Below, piece after piece: positions 43,718-53,053 of a stretch of 64,000 nt of DNA. Each line of letters opens with the position of its first letter. The first letter of the stretch is position 1. Made by a program: the position numbers and the translations under genes. Under the pieces are notes generated by a model. The model made no database searches. It was not told the DNA's origin and worked only from the letters and a program-made list of their open reading frames with translations. The stretch covers positions 1,622,501 through 1,686,500 of the forward strand of contig NC_020830.1 of assembly GCF_000152945.2 (NCBI RefSeq), in the 5' to 3' direction. This stretch comes from Polaribacter sp. MED152. GTDB taxonomy: Bacteria > Bacteroidota > Bacteroidia > Flavobacteriales > Flavobacteriaceae.

Positions 43718-44119
43718 TTAGCAAGGTTTAAAAAAGACCTTTAAATTCTTTTCTCTCCCCGCCATTTCTTTAATTACCTCGCTCAACCTAAGCTCTAACT
43801 GTTGTATATCCTTTTTTGTTGCAGGCTTATTTTCTTTAGTTGTAAATATTTCTTTTGCTAACTCAACAACTCCAGAACCAATAGCTGCATTGCTTACCCC
43901 AGATAAACTTATCTGATCAATTTTAGTCTTTTGAAACTCTTTTCTATTTTTGTTTGCAACTATTGAAAGTGTTGTTGCTTCTGTTGGTTTTACTGTTGGT
44001 TTGCTTTTTAATTGATGTGAGCGCACTCTGCAACTGTTACTACAAAACTTTTGTACTCCTCTTCTTTTAGGTACATATTCTTTTTTGCAATAATGACATT
44101 CGTAATTTCTTGTTTCCAT
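43718..44119 (-). CDS. Small zinc-finger protein near the integrase
   Basis: 133 residues. Residues 7-33 read ECHYCKKEYVPKRRGVQKFC and then SNSCRVR, with Cys8, Cys11, Cys26 and Cys30 forming a CxxC-x14-CxxxC zinc knuckle. The rest is Lys/Thr-rich, with a helical tail (DIQQLELRLSEVIKEM). The protein lies between the DISARM-like operon and the integrase, on the same strand. Small zinc proteins beside tyrosine integrases are common in Bacteroidetes islands; a role in excision or regulation is a guess. Confidence 0.6.
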   Translation of the reverse strand: METRNYECHYCKKEYVPKRRGVQKFCSNSCRVRSHQLKSKPTVKPTEATTLSIVANKNRKEFQKTKIDQISLSGVSNAAIGSGVVELAKEIFTTKENKPATKKDIQQLELRLSEVIKEMAGREKNLKVFFKPC

Positions 44120-44172
44120 TTAGCGTTAATTTTACGTACGATTAACTTATAATCGTTGGTTTTTATCCTTTT

Positions 44173-44355
44173 TTACCTCTTTTTGAATACATGATCCAAT
44201 AAGTATTGAGTTGCTTCTTCCCTACTAATTGGTGATGTCCTTCTCTTTTTAGGCCTTTTTGATATGCTAAAATCCTTCTGTAGTTTTCTCAACAACAACA
44301 ATTGCTCTTCGTTGGGAAGCGCTTTAGCTATTTGATAAACTATATCTGAATTCAT
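44173..44355 (-). CDS. Small basic protein near the integrase
   Basis: 60 residues: SDIVYQIAKALPNEEQLLLL forms a helical N-terminal half and the rest is very basic (KRPKKRRTSPISREEATQYL). The sequence suits a DNA-binding or accessory protein, but no family is recognised. It is 53 bases from the zinc-finger gene, on the same strand, and probably expressed with it. Confidence 0.5.
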   Translation of the reverse strand: MNSDIVYQIAKALPNEEQLLLLRKLQKDFSISKRPKKRRTSPISREEATQYLLDHVFKKR

Positions 44356-44415
44356 ATCTAATTACAAAATTAGATAGTTTATGAGCCATCAAATACCGAG
44401 TTTACTAGATACGAC

Positions 44416-44475
44416 ATGACTGTGCACGACTTAAACCAACTTTTAATGACCGTGCACAACTTTTATCAAGTTTTA
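44416..44475. repeat. Two 30-bp direct repeats, each with a GTGCAC palindrome
   Basis: Unit 44416-44445 (ATGACTGTGCACGACTTAAA...) is followed at once by unit 44446-44475 (ATGACCGTGCACAACTTTTA...), a period of 30 bases. The shared core is ATGAC-Y-GTGCACRACTT. It lies in the 262-base gap between the integrase end and the 60-residue gene. It may bind a regulator of the neighbouring basic and zinc-finger genes, or form part of the recombination machinery. Confidence 0.55.
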
Positions 44476-44617
44476 AATGGAATGATTTAAGGAGTAAATC
44501 AAATAACCTCGATTATAAGAAAGCAAATGAAGGTTTAATTTATATAACCCTTTTGAATAAAAAAAGTTCTCTAAACATTTGAAGTCAATTCAATTACCTA
44601 AAAACCAATTCATTCAA

Positions 44618-45928
44618 TTAAGCAAAATCTTCTGAATAATCAGCTGGCATTTCTGCATCAATATCTCTTAAGTATTTTTGTAAAGCATCTAATGTAACAT
44701 GACCGGTAATATTCATTAATTTACTTTTAGCTTGTTGAGGAGTCATGGTTTTTACATACTTCACATACAATTTTGTAACATAAGTATGTTTAAAACTATA
44801 TATACCATAATCAGATCCTAATTTGAAATGATCTTTAACAGCTTTAAAACGTTTCGAAAATTCGTTTCTTTTATTAATAGGTTCTGCATCCCAAATCTCC
44901 CCAATTTCATAGCGTCCAAATAAGTTGGCTCTTGGATCTTTTTGTGATAAATCTGGAAGATGATCCAACAAAATTTGTGGTATAATTTTCTTTTGAACAG
45001 GTTTTGTCTTTGACTTAATGTACATCAATTTATTTTCAACATCAATATCTTCAACCTTTAATCTACAAATCTCTATAGGACGCAAAAAACTGTAAGAAAC
45101 AAATCGAATAAATAAAATCATATAAGGATCATTCTTCTCTAAGTATTCAAAAATTTCATCTTCTTGTTTTGGAGAATAGGTTTTATTTCTTTTTGGAATC
45201 GATTTTAACTTTGGTATTCTTTTTACAAAGTTGACAGTTATCCATTCATTATCTTCTAATAGTTGAAATGTTGAGGCAAGATCCGTTCTTGAATTATTTC
45301 GGTTTCTTGGACTAGTTCTTTTCAGAACTTCATTTAAATATTCTGTAATAATTCTTCTAGTAATAAAACTTAATGGTTTGTTCAGGTATTCTTTAGACTT
45401 CAACCATTTTTTAAAAAGACCAATTCTACTACTATATTGAACAAAGGAGTTTTTGTTCATCATACTTACTTTAATATCTAAAGCAAAATCAAGTGCCTCT
45501 TCTATTGTTTTTTCAGGAATCCCTTGAACCTCCCTAGGCTTCTTATTTTCTTTTATAGAATCTTTCTCCTTAACTTGATTTTTAATTTGAGGCTTTTTCT
45601 TCGATTGCGTTTTTTCCCCAGAAAGAAACTGGTTTTCTAGGTCAGTATTATCTTGGTAAGGATTAAATCCAAATTGCAATAATTGTATTAACGATTGTTG
45701 AAGCTTTTTCAAATAAGAATAACGTTCTGTTTTGGTTTTAAATCGATTAGCACCAGCTTTAATATTAGGCTGTCTAACTAATTTTCCAGACGATGGATCT
45801 CGAAAAGAAAAATAGAGATACCAAGGTCGCTCTAAAGCGTTATTTTTTTGTTTAGCTGTAAGTTTAGACCAAGTCGAAATATCTACTCCTCCAGTGTAGA
45901 TTTTTGGTTCAGAATAATTCAATTTCAT
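44618..45928 (-). CDS. Tyrosine recombinase/integrase of the island
   Basis: Start chosen at 45928 (MKLNYSEPKIYTGG), because an upstream in-frame start at 46009 would read through the tRNA terminator hairpin and the CGTGTACG sites; this gives 436 residues. An N-terminal arm domain (WYLYFSFRDPSSGKLVRQ), a central SAM-like core and a C-terminal catalytic domain follow. Catalytic features: Arg in SYSFLRPIEICRLKVEDID, Lys in YIKSKTKPVQKK, then YSFKHT in place of the classical HxxRH, a GH in MNITGHVT, and nucleophile Tyr in ALQKYLRDID. It lies next to the tRNA and drives site-specific integration. Confidence 0.92.
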   Translation of the reverse strand: MKLNYSEPKIYTGGVDISTWSKLTAKQKNNALERPWYLYFSFRDPSSGKLVRQPNIKAGANRFKTKTERYSYLKKLQQSLIQLLQFGFNPYQDNTDLENQFLSGEKTQSKKKPQIKNQVKEKDSIKENKKPREVQGIPEKTIEEALDFALDIKVSMMNKNSFVQYSSRIGLFKKWLKSKEYLNKPLSFITRRIITEYLNEVLKRTSPRNRNNSRTDLASTFQLLEDNEWITVNFVKRIPKLKSIPKRNKTYSPKQEDEIFEYLEKNDPYMILFIRFVSYSFLRPIEICRLKVEDIDVENKLMYIKSKTKPVQKKIIPQILLDHLPDLSQKDPRANLFGRYEIGEIWDAEPINKRNEFSKRFKAVKDHFKLGSDYGIYSFKHTYVTKLYVKYVKTMTPQQAKSKLMNITGHVTLDALQKYLRDIDAEMPADYSEDFA

Positions 45929-45936
45929 AGAAAAAA

Positions 45937-45956
45937 CGTGTACGTTTTCGTGTACG
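45937..45956. promoter_or_regulatory. Paired CGTGTACG motifs near right island end (candidate integrase arm sites)
   Basis: CGTGTACG at 45937-45944 and 45949-45956, spaced 12 bases, the same arrangement as at 12874-12893. They sit just upstream of the chosen integrase start. Confidence 0.5.
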
Positions 45957-45990
45957 TTTTGTAAAAGTAAAGAATTTAAAGGCATAAAAA

Positions 45991-46015
45991 AACGAATTGT
46001 GAGACACAATTCGTT
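45991..46015 (-). terminator. Island-borne terminator for the tRNA-fMet gene
   Basis: AACGAATTGTG (45991-46001) pairs with CACAATTCGTT (46005-46015), loop AGA. On the minus strand the stem is followed by a run of seven T. It is 20-odd bases after the tRNA 3' end and resembles the displaced terminator at 12733-12758. Confidence 0.85.
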
Positions 46016-46034
46016 GATTTAATACGCTTTACGC

Positions 46035-46110
<76 letters not shown>

Positions 46111-46221
46111 ATTTGGACTGCAAATATACAACACAAACTAAGTAGAAACCAAACTTTATTTTAATTATTTTTTAATACTGAAAAATTAAAACAAAGATTA
46201 AAACTAATTACCTTTGTATTT

Positions 46222-47103
46222 ATGATACATAAAGCAGGATTCGTAAATATAATAGGTAACCCAAACGTTGGTAAATCAACATTAATGAATGCTTTGGTAG
46301 GCGAAAAACTATCTATCATTACGCCTAAAGCACAAACTACGAGACACCGTATTTTAGGAATTGTAAACCATGAAGAGTATCAAATTATATTTTCTGATAC
46401 ACCTGGAATTATAAAACCAGCCTACGAATTACAAGCTTCTATGATGGATTTTGTAAAATCTGCTTTTGAAGATGCTGATGTATTAATTTATATGGTTGAA
46501 GTAGGAGAAACTGCTTTAAAGAATGAAGCTTTTTTTAACAAAATTATTCATAGTAAAATTCCGGTTATTCTTTTATTGAACAAAATTGACAAATCAAACA
46601 AGGAAGAAGTAGATGAAAAGATTGCCTATTGGAGAGAAAAAGTACCCAACTCTTTTGTATATGTGATATCTGCTTTAGAACGATTTAATGTAGATGCTGT
46701 TTTTTATAAAATCATAGAATTGTTGCCAGAAAGTCCTCCTTTTTATCCAAAAGATCAGTTAACAGATAAAAATGAACGCTTTTTTGTAAACGAAAAAATC
46801 AGAGAAAAAATTCTAACGCATTATAAAAAGGAAATTCCTTATTCAGTTGAAGTGGAAACAGAAAGCTTTATTGAAGAAGAAAATATTGTTAGAATAAGGT
46901 CTATAATAATGGTGGAAAGAGATACACAAAAAGGAATCATTATTGGCCATAAAGGAACGGCTATAAAAAGGGTTGGTGCAGAAGCACGTAAAGATTTAGA
47001 GCGTTTTTTCCAAAAGAAAGTATTTATTGAACTTTACGTGAAAGTAAATAAAAACTGGAGAAGCGATAAAAATCAATTAAAAAGATTTGGGTATCAACAA
47101 TAA
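46222..47103 (+). CDS. era: GTPase Era
   Basis: Era is an essential GTPase that helps 16S rRNA maturation and 30S assembly. 293 residues: G1 [16 protein letters not shown] (from residue 12), G2 region KAQTTRHRILG, G3 DTPGI (about residue 58), G4 NKID (about 122), and a C-terminal KH RNA-binding domain with IIGHKGTAIKRVGAEARKDL (about residues 235-255). A TACCTTTG at 46209-46216 fits a -7 promoter element. It converges with the SIMPL gene, with two bases between the stops. Confidence 0.96.
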   Translation: MIHKAGFVNIIGNPNVGKSTLMNALVGEKLSIITPKAQTTRHRILGIVNHEEYQIIFSDTPGIIKPAYELQASMMDFVKSAFEDADVLIYMVEVGETALKNEAFFNKIIHSKIPVILLLNKIDKSNKEEVDEKIAYWREKVPNSFVYVISALERFNVDAVFYKIIELLPESPPFYPKDQLTDKNERFFVNEKIREKILTHYKKEIPYSVEVETESFIEEENIVRIRSIIMVERDTQKGIIIGHKGTAIKRVGAEARKDLERFFQKKVFIELYVKVNKNWRSDKNQLKRFGYQQ

Positions 47104-47105
47104 AA

Positions 47106-47834
47106 TTACTCAGACAAATAATCTAACTTCATCGTAATTGAAGCTGTTTTTTCTTTAGAAGATGTATTAAAAGCGCCTCCCCAAGAATAACTTTCGTTCG
47201 AATTTTGACCAGTGATTTGGAATATTCCCATTTTCGCAGAAATTAAATCACCCAGTTTACCACCAGAATTATCAGCAATTTTCTCTGCTCTCGCTCTTGC
47301 ATCTGCAGTAGCTTTAGAAATCATTTCCACTTTTAAATCTGCCAATTTTGTATAATAATACCTTGGTGGTTGAGAGTAGAATTCGATACCCTTATTTAAT
47401 AATTCAGTTATTTCTCTAGATATTTTCTCTACGGTTTCTACGTTCTTAGAATCGATTTGTAATGATTGAGTTAAAACATACCCTAAAAACTCATCTCCAG
47501 CATATTTGCCATTCACATAAATAGATTTATTATCCTTTCTACTTTGTACTGCTTTAAAAACAATTTCATTTGCTGTAATTCCTTTAGAAATCAAGTATTC
47601 TGTAATAATTTTTTTATCCTTTTCAAGATTATTATAAGCTTGTTTCAATTGTTTATTGGTGTTAGAAAAAGAACCTTCCCAAACAATTAAATCTGAAGTA
47701 AAATTAGCATTACCCAAACCTGTTACAGAAATATTCCCTTGTCCATTATTTCTATTTATAATGGCATCACCCAATAAATAAGCAGCAATAACTATCGCTA
47801 TTGAAAACACTATAGAACTAAAACTTTTTTTCAT
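47106..47834 (-). CDS. SIMPL domain-containing protein (DUF541)
   Basis: 242 residues. A single N-terminal membrane/signal helix (FSSIVFSIAIVIAAYLLGD) is followed by the SIMPL/DUF541 core: ISVTGLGNANFTSDLIVWEG, then EYLISKGITANEIVFKAVQS and the later SKATADARARAEKIADNSGG helix. The family occurs widely in cell envelopes with no firm biochemical role. The gene lies between era and der on the opposite strand. Confidence 0.88.
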   Translation of the reverse strand: MKKSFSSIVFSIAIVIAAYLLGDAIINRNNGQGNISVTGLGNANFTSDLIVWEGSFSNTNKQLKQAYNNLEKDKKIITEYLISKGITANEIVFKAVQSRKDNKSIYVNGKYAGDEFLGYVLTQSLQIDSKNVETVEKISREITELLNKGIEFYSQPPRYYYTKLADLKVEMISKATADARARAEKIADNSGGKLGDLISAKMGIFQITGQNSNESYSWGGAFNTSSKEKTASITMKLDYLSE

Positions 47835-47889
47835 AATTAAGGTATTTAACTGTCTCTAAAAATACAACTAAAAATCTTGGCTTTAATTG

Positions 47890-47897
47890 TATCTTTG
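47890..47897 (+). promoter_or_regulatory. TAnnTTTG element before der
   Basis: TATCTTTG matches the Bacteroidetes -7 element, 19 bases before the der start. No good -33 element at normal spacing. Confidence 0.4.
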
Positions 47898-47916
47898 CAC
47901 CAAATTATTTTAACAA

Positions 47917-49227
47917 ATGAATAGTATTATAGCCATTGTAGGAAGACCAAATGTTGGAAAATCGACTTTATTTAACAGATTGGTTCAAAGAAGAGAAGCT
48001 ATTGTAGATTCTGTAAGTGGAGTTACAAGAGACAGGCATTATGGAAAATCTGATTGGAATGGAAAGGAGTTTTCTGTTATTGATACAGGTGGATATGCTA
48101 TTGGTTCTGACGATATTTTTGAGGAAGAAATTAGAAAGCAAGTTAAATTAGCAATTGACGAAGCAGATTTAATTGTTTTTGTTGTAGATGTTGAAGATGG
48201 TATAACACCTATGGATGCTGAGGTTGCAAAGCTTTTAAGAAAAGTTAAAAAACCAATTTTTACTGCAGTTAATAAAGTTGATAATGCAATGCGTGATGCA
48301 GATGCAGTTGAATTTTATAATTTAGGTTTAGGAGACTATCATACAATTTCATCTATTAACGGAAGTGGAACAGGTGAATTATTAGATGCAATAGCAGAAA
48401 AAATTCCTGCCCCAGAAGAAGTAGATTTAGAAAAAAAGGAATTACCGAGATTTGCTGTTGTTGGTAGGCCAAATGCAGGAAAATCTTCATTTATTAATGC
48501 ATTAATTGGCGAAGACAGAAATATTGTAACCAATATTGCTGGTACTACAAGAGACTCTATAGATACTAAATATAACAGGTTTGGTTTTGATTTTAATTTA
48601 GTAGATACTGCAGGAATTCGTAAAAAATCTAGAGTAAAAGAAGATTTAGAATTCTATTCTGTAATGCGTGCTGTAAGATCTATTGAATACTCAGATGTTA
48701 TCATTTTAGTAATAGACGCTACTCGTGGTTTTGAAGGTCAAGACCAAAACATATTTTGGTTAGCGGAGAAAAATAGAAAAGGTGTTGTTATTCTAATCAA
48801 CAAATGGGATTTGGTTGAAAAAGAAACCAATACAATGCGTGATTATGAAGCTAAGGTAAAAGAACAAATTGCACCTTTTACAGATGTGCCAATTGTTTTT
48901 ATATCAGCATTAACCAAACAGCGTTTATTTAAAGCTATCGAAACTGCTGTAGAGGTTTTTGAAAACAGAAAAAACAGAATTCCAACAAGTAAGTTTAATG
49001 ATGTAATGCTAGAAGTGGTTAAAAACTATCCTCCACCAGCAATTAAAGGTAAGTTTGTTAAAATCAAATACTGTATGCAATTACCTACACAAACTCCTCA
49101 GTTTGCGTTTTTCTGTAATTTGCCTCAATATGTTAGAGATCCTTATAGACGTTTTGTAGAAAATAAATTGCGTGAAATTTATAATTTTTCTGGAGTACCA
49201 ATTACCATCTATTTCAGACAAAAATAA
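47917..49227 (+). CDS. der: Ribosome-assembly GTPase Der (EngA)
   Basis: 436 residues with two tandem GTPase domains: first G1 [14 protein letters not shown] (about residue 8), [11 protein letters not shown] and NKVDN; second G1 [14 protein letters not shown] (about residue 183), DTAGI and NKWDLV. A KH-like C-terminal domain ends near [10 protein letters not shown]. Der acts in 50S subunit maturation. Position near era fits a core housekeeping locus. Confidence 0.97.
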   Translation: MNSIIAIVGRPNVGKSTLFNRLVQRREAIVDSVSGVTRDRHYGKSDWNGKEFSVIDTGGYAIGSDDIFEEEIRKQVKLAIDEADLIVFVVDVEDGITPMDAEVAKLLRKVKKPIFTAVNKVDNAMRDADAVEFYNLGLGDYHTISSINGSGTGELLDAIAEKIPAPEEVDLEKKELPRFAVVGRPNAGKSSFINALIGEDRNIVTNIAGTTRDSIDTKYNRFGFDFNLVDTAGIRKKSRVKEDLEFYSVMRAVRSIEYSDVIILVIDATRGFEGQDQNIFWLAEKNRKGVVILINKWDLVEKETNTMRDYEAKVKEQIAPFTDVPIVFISALTKQRLFKAIETAVEVFENRKNRIPTSKFNDVMLEVVKNYPPPAIKGKFVKIKYCMQLPTQTPQFAFFCNLPQYVRDPYRRFVENKLREIYNFSGVPITIYFRQK

Positions 49228-49301
49228 GATGTAATTATATTTTTTGTAACTTAAACTCAAATCAAGCGTCTAAAAGAGTACCATTTTATAATCTTTGAAG
49301 C

Positions 49302-51689
49302 ATGAATATCATAAAATCAACTAAAATAGATGATGTAGAGTTGCCATTACAACTCAATATTTCTTTTCAAAAAGTTTTCGTTTTATTTGAAAAATATGCC
49401 GAAAATAATTTTGCTCATCACCCATATCATGATGCAGCAAAAAAAATGGTAACGCTCTTTAAAAATCATCCAGAATTAATTGATGGTTTTTCTGATCTTA
49501 GTTTGTTAACCAAATATAAAGAGCAAATCAACTTACTCTTAGACCCTTTATTTCCTGAACCTCTAAGAACAAATGAAATAAAGGCTGCTAGTATTCCTTT
49601 CTCATTTACCTCGTTTAAATTTACAGACAGATTTGAAGATATTATAGAAAATGCAGGTGAAGATTACGAATTAGTTGTTCGCAATTTTGAAGATAACAGC
49701 ATGTTTGTAATGGCATGTACCTTTATTTTAGGTTTTGTTTATGGTTTTAAAATCGATATAAAAAGACCTTTCTATTTCGATATTCCTGATAAAAAAACAG
49801 GAACCATGAAATATTATAGAGCTGCTTTTAATGCCGATTTTTCTGAAGTAATCCCTACAGAAAATGCGCCAGAACTTACTCAAGAAGATTTTAGAGAATT
49901 GCTAAATAATTTTGAAAACATAGATTTATGGAAAGAAAAATTTCCACCAAACAGCTATATTTTTAAAGGTTTTGGTATTATTAATTTATTTGATGTTACT
50001 GCAGAAGAAATGTTATCTGCAATTAAAGCAAATTTATTAGCAGGTGGAGATCAATTGATTTTTAAACTACAAAACAACTTAAGAGATTTTTATAGTATAA
50101 AAGATTTAAGATTAGGTTATTCTATTTTCGACAAAATAAATTCTAAGATTTGCGAAACCATAGTAAACAAATCTAATAGCTTAATTCTTAGCAATGTAGA
50201 AGAAATTAAATGCGATAATTCTTATTTCTGCAATACAATTATGCAGAAAGTTTTTAAGAAACACGAAACATTTATTATTTCAGATATTGATGAATATGGA
50301 GCAAATACAGGTAAAAATCCATTTTACCAAAATCTATATGATTCAGGTATAAAGAGTATTATTTTAATACCAATTTTAGCTTCAGGAAAAGGAGATTTGG
50401 CATTATTAGAAATTGCTTCACCAAGAGCCTACGATTTAAATTCAGTAAATATCAACAAGCTGAAAGATATTATTCCTGTTTTTGAGGCAGCTGTAAAAAG
50501 ATCTTCTGAAGAGCGTCAAAATGTTCTGGAGGCTACCATCCAAGAAAATTACACTTCAATACATAGTGCTGTAAAATGGCGTTTTTATGAAGCTGTAGAA
50601 AAATTTCATGTAGAATCTCAAACCAATGAGAATGCAAAGTTAGATGAAATTATTTTTGATGATGTGTACCCTATTTTTGGACAGAGTGATATTAAAGGTA
50701 GTTCAGATGCTAGAAATGAAGCCATTCAAGAAGATTTAATTACACAACTTTCCTTGGCTATAGATGTACTAGAACATGCTTGCAAAAGAGAAGCATTACC
50801 TATTTACAAAGAACTTATGTTTAGAATAAACACGTTCTTAAAAGAGGTAAAAAGTGAACTTAATGCTGGTGATGAAATAAATATATTAGAGTTTTTAAAG
50901 CGTGAAATCTATCCTGTTTTTAATCATATAAAAGACATTAATAAAGAGCTTTCTAAAAAAGTAAACATTTACATGAATCGTTTGGATCCAGATTTAGGTG
51001 TGGTTTACGAAAAAAGAAAAGAGTATGAGAAAAGTGTAAATCGTTTAAATGATAAACTTTCTAGATACTTAGATTTAAAACAAAAAGAAGCTCAAAAAAT
51101 GTATCCTCATTACTTTGAAAGATACAAAACAGATGGTGTTGAGTTTAATATTTACATTGGGCAATCTATCACCAAAGAAGATACTTTTGATGATATTTAC
51201 CTATACAACCTTCGTTTATGGCAACTACAAACCATGTGCGAAATGGAAAATATTGCCTACAGCGAACTTTCTAAAATGAAGCAAGAACTTAGAGTGGCTT
51301 CTTTAATTTTAGTACACAGCAATCCTATGGCTATTAAATTTAGGATGGATGAAAAGCAGTTTGATGTTGATGGGGCTTATAACATTCGTTATGAAATTAT
51401 TAAAAAACGAATTGACAAGGCTTACATAAAAAACACTGAAGATAGATTAACAGTTCCTGGTAAAATTGCCATTGTTTACTCACAAGACAAAGATGCTTTA
51501 GAATACATAAAGTACATTAACTTCTTACAATCTAGAAATCAACTAGGTAAATTAGAGTTCTTAGAGTTGGAGGAATTACAAGGTGCTACAGGTCTAAAAG
51601 CACTTCGTGTTGAAGTAATTTATCAAGAAAATTTTGACGCCAAAAAAGTAATTACGTTTAATGATTTAATTAAAGAAATAGAATCTTAA
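49302..51689 (+). CDS. GAF-like domain protein of unknown function
   Basis: 795 residues, no signal peptide. A central GAF-like region (about residues 260-400) contains SDIDEYGANTGKNPFYQNLY, then GIKSIILIPILASGKGDLAL, followed by helical sequence with SSEERQNVLEATIQENYTSI. The C-terminal 300 residues are largely helical and coiled-coil-like (EYEKSVNRLNDKLSRYLDLK). No output domain such as a kinase, cyclase or HD was identified. It ends four bases beyond the convergent stop of the HD-Pycsar gene. It looks like a conserved flavobacterial protein; ligand and partner are unknown. Confidence 0.7.
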   Translation: MNIIKSTKIDDVELPLQLNISFQKVFVLFEKYAENNFAHHPYHDAAKKMVTLFKNHPELIDGFSDLSLLTKYKEQINLLLDPLFPEPLRTNEIKAASIPFSFTSFKFTDRFEDIIENAGEDYELVVRNFEDNSMFVMACTFILGFVYGFKIDIKRPFYFDIPDKKTGTMKYYRAAFNADFSEVIPTENAPELTQEDFRELLNNFENIDLWKEKFPPNSYIFKGFGIINLFDVTAEEMLSAIKANLLAGGDQLIFKLQNNLRDFYSIKDLRLGYSIFDKINSKICETIVNKSNSLILSNVEEIKCDNSYFCNTIMQKVFKKHETFIISDIDEYGANTGKNPFYQNLYDSGIKSIILIPILASGKGDLALLEIASPRAYDLNSVNINKLKDIIPVFEAAVKRSSEERQNVLEATIQENYTSIHSAVKWRFYEAVEKFHVESQTNENAKLDEIIFDDVYPIFGQSDIKGSSDARNEAIQEDLITQLSLAIDVLEHACKREALPIYKELMFRINTFLKEVKSELNAGDEINILEFLKREIYPVFNHIKDINKELSKKVNIYMNRLDPDLGVVYEKRKEYEKSVNRLNDKLSRYLDLKQKEAQKMYPHYFERYKTDGVEFNIYIGQSITKEDTFDDIYLYNLRLWQLQTMCEMENIAYSELSKMKQELRVASLILVHSNPMAIKFRMDEKQFDVDGAYNIRYEIIKKRIDKAYIKNTEDRLTVPGKIAIVYSQDKDALEYIKYINFLQSRNQLGKLEFLELEELQGATGLKALRVEVIYQENFDAKKVITFNDLIKEIES

Positions 51690-52888
51690 GGAGCTATTTC
51701 TTGAAATGAAAACGATACTGCAAACGCAATTACACTTACAATAATACCTGTCATAAAAACAGTGTAGGTAATTCTTAGTATTTTATATTTTCTGTTCAGA
51801 ACCAAACCTAAATAGTATAAATCTTTGGTTAATGAGCCATAAAGATAATCTCTATCTTGCATCATTTCAGATATTCCCCATTCAAAATCATCTAATTTCA
51901 TTTGATGAAAATTACCAAAAAACAATAGGTTTACCTTTCTTTTAGCAACATCTTCTTTCGTAAACTTGCCCTCTGTTACATTAGGTCTAGTAGCCAAAAT
52001 TGATAAAATTATAGAGATTACAGTAAACCCAACAAATATAATTGTTGGCACAAATAAATGTGAGTTTGAAGGATTGTCTAACTTTGGTAATAAACTAGAA
52101 AGTGCCAAAGAAACTATAATGGCATTTACAGAAAGTAAAATATTGGCTTTGGTATCTGCAATATCACTTAAAGTAATATGGTTTCTTAAAGCTACCCTAA
52201 ACATTGTTTCTACACCTCTTTCAGGTACAATACTTTTATTTTTCTTAAGATCTAAAGCCTCTTTCTTTTGTTTAAACTTTTTATTCTCTTTTTTTAACTT
52301 CTTTTGATTTTTTAAAAGTTTGGCTAAATTTTTATCTTTTGGCTTGCTCCAATTTCTCAGTGCAAACTCAGTATAATATCTGTGCTTCTGTGTAAAAAAA
52401 GCCAGATTTAGAGTAATCCATTCTTTATTACTGTAGGTTTTTTCTAACACCAACTCCCACTCTTTTCTCAACAAAGAAGTATAATCAAAAAAGTTACCTG
52501 AAGCTAAATGTGCAGAATCTGCATCTCTTAAAACCTCTTCTAATTTATTTTTAGGAATCGAATTCATTCTAGTTGCAAGAATAAGCTCACCAATAGCAGT
52601 TATGCGCTCCTCGTTAAATTTGTGCGATTTTAAAAATTCTGAGGCAATTTTAATACTTTCCTCTTCATGATTTTCATCACTTACAGTAAAGCCAACATCG
52701 TGAAACCAAGCAGCAATAACCAAATTTTCTAAATCATCTCCTTTAATATCGGAATCTTCAGAAATTTCTATAGTTTTCTCAACAACTCTTTGAGTATGAG
52801 ATAAATTATGATACACATAATTGGCATGTAATTTCTCACTCAATAAATTGTAAACAAATTTCTCTACTTCATTAATAACGTTGTTCAT
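51686..52888 (-). CDS. HD-domain protein fused to a Pycsar-effector-like membrane domain
   Basis: The start at 52888 (MNNVINEVEKF) is preferred over an upstream frame start at 52915. Residues about 25-115 hold an HD phosphohydrolase: YHNLSHTQRVVEKTI, the HD pair in AAWFHDVGF, and later DADSAHL. A basic coiled linker follows (KLKKENKKFKQKKEALDLKK). The C-terminal half is a membrane domain with RNHITLSDIADTKANILLSV, then hydrophobic helices (FVPTIIFVGFTVISIILSIL) and a final pair. It matches the DUF5706 domain of Pycsar effectors. No cyclase or other Pycsar component is adjacent, so activity as a defence effector is uncertain. Confidence 0.8.
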   Translation of the reverse strand: MNNVINEVEKFVYNLLSEKLHANYVYHNLSHTQRVVEKTIEISEDSDIKGDDLENLVIAAWFHDVGFTVSDENHEEESIKIASEFLKSHKFNEERITAIGELILATRMNSIPKNKLEEVLRDADSAHLASGNFFDYTSLLRKEWELVLEKTYSNKEWITLNLAFFTQKHRYYTEFALRNWSKPKDKNLAKLLKNQKKLKKENKKFKQKKEALDLKKNKSIVPERGVETMFRVALRNHITLSDIADTKANILLSVNAIIVSLALSSLLPKLDNPSNSHLFVPTIIFVGFTVISIILSILATRPNVTEGKFTKEDVAKRKVNLLFFGNFHQMKLDDFEWGISEMMQDRDYLYGSLTKDLYYLGLVLNRKYKILRITYTVFMTGIIVSVIAFAVSFSFQEIAP

Positions 52889-53053
52889 GCTAAAATTTTT
52901 ATCAAAAATAAACAAATAATTTTGCTTTTTAACCTCTTCATTTTATCGTAAATTTATAGAAGTTAATTCTATACTTAAATCCGTTTTCAATTGTAATTTT
53001 TTAAGTGTTTAAACGACTATTTTTAAGAAAGATTTTAAAAGAAAATAATTTAT

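Noticed and set aside
44416..44475. CRISPR array
   Set aside because: Only two adjacent repeat units with no spacers and no cas genes in the window.
44618..46009. Integrase start at 46009
   Set aside because: It would place the first residues in the tRNA terminator hairpin and the CGTGTACG pair. A start at 45928 leaves these regulatory sequences non-coding.
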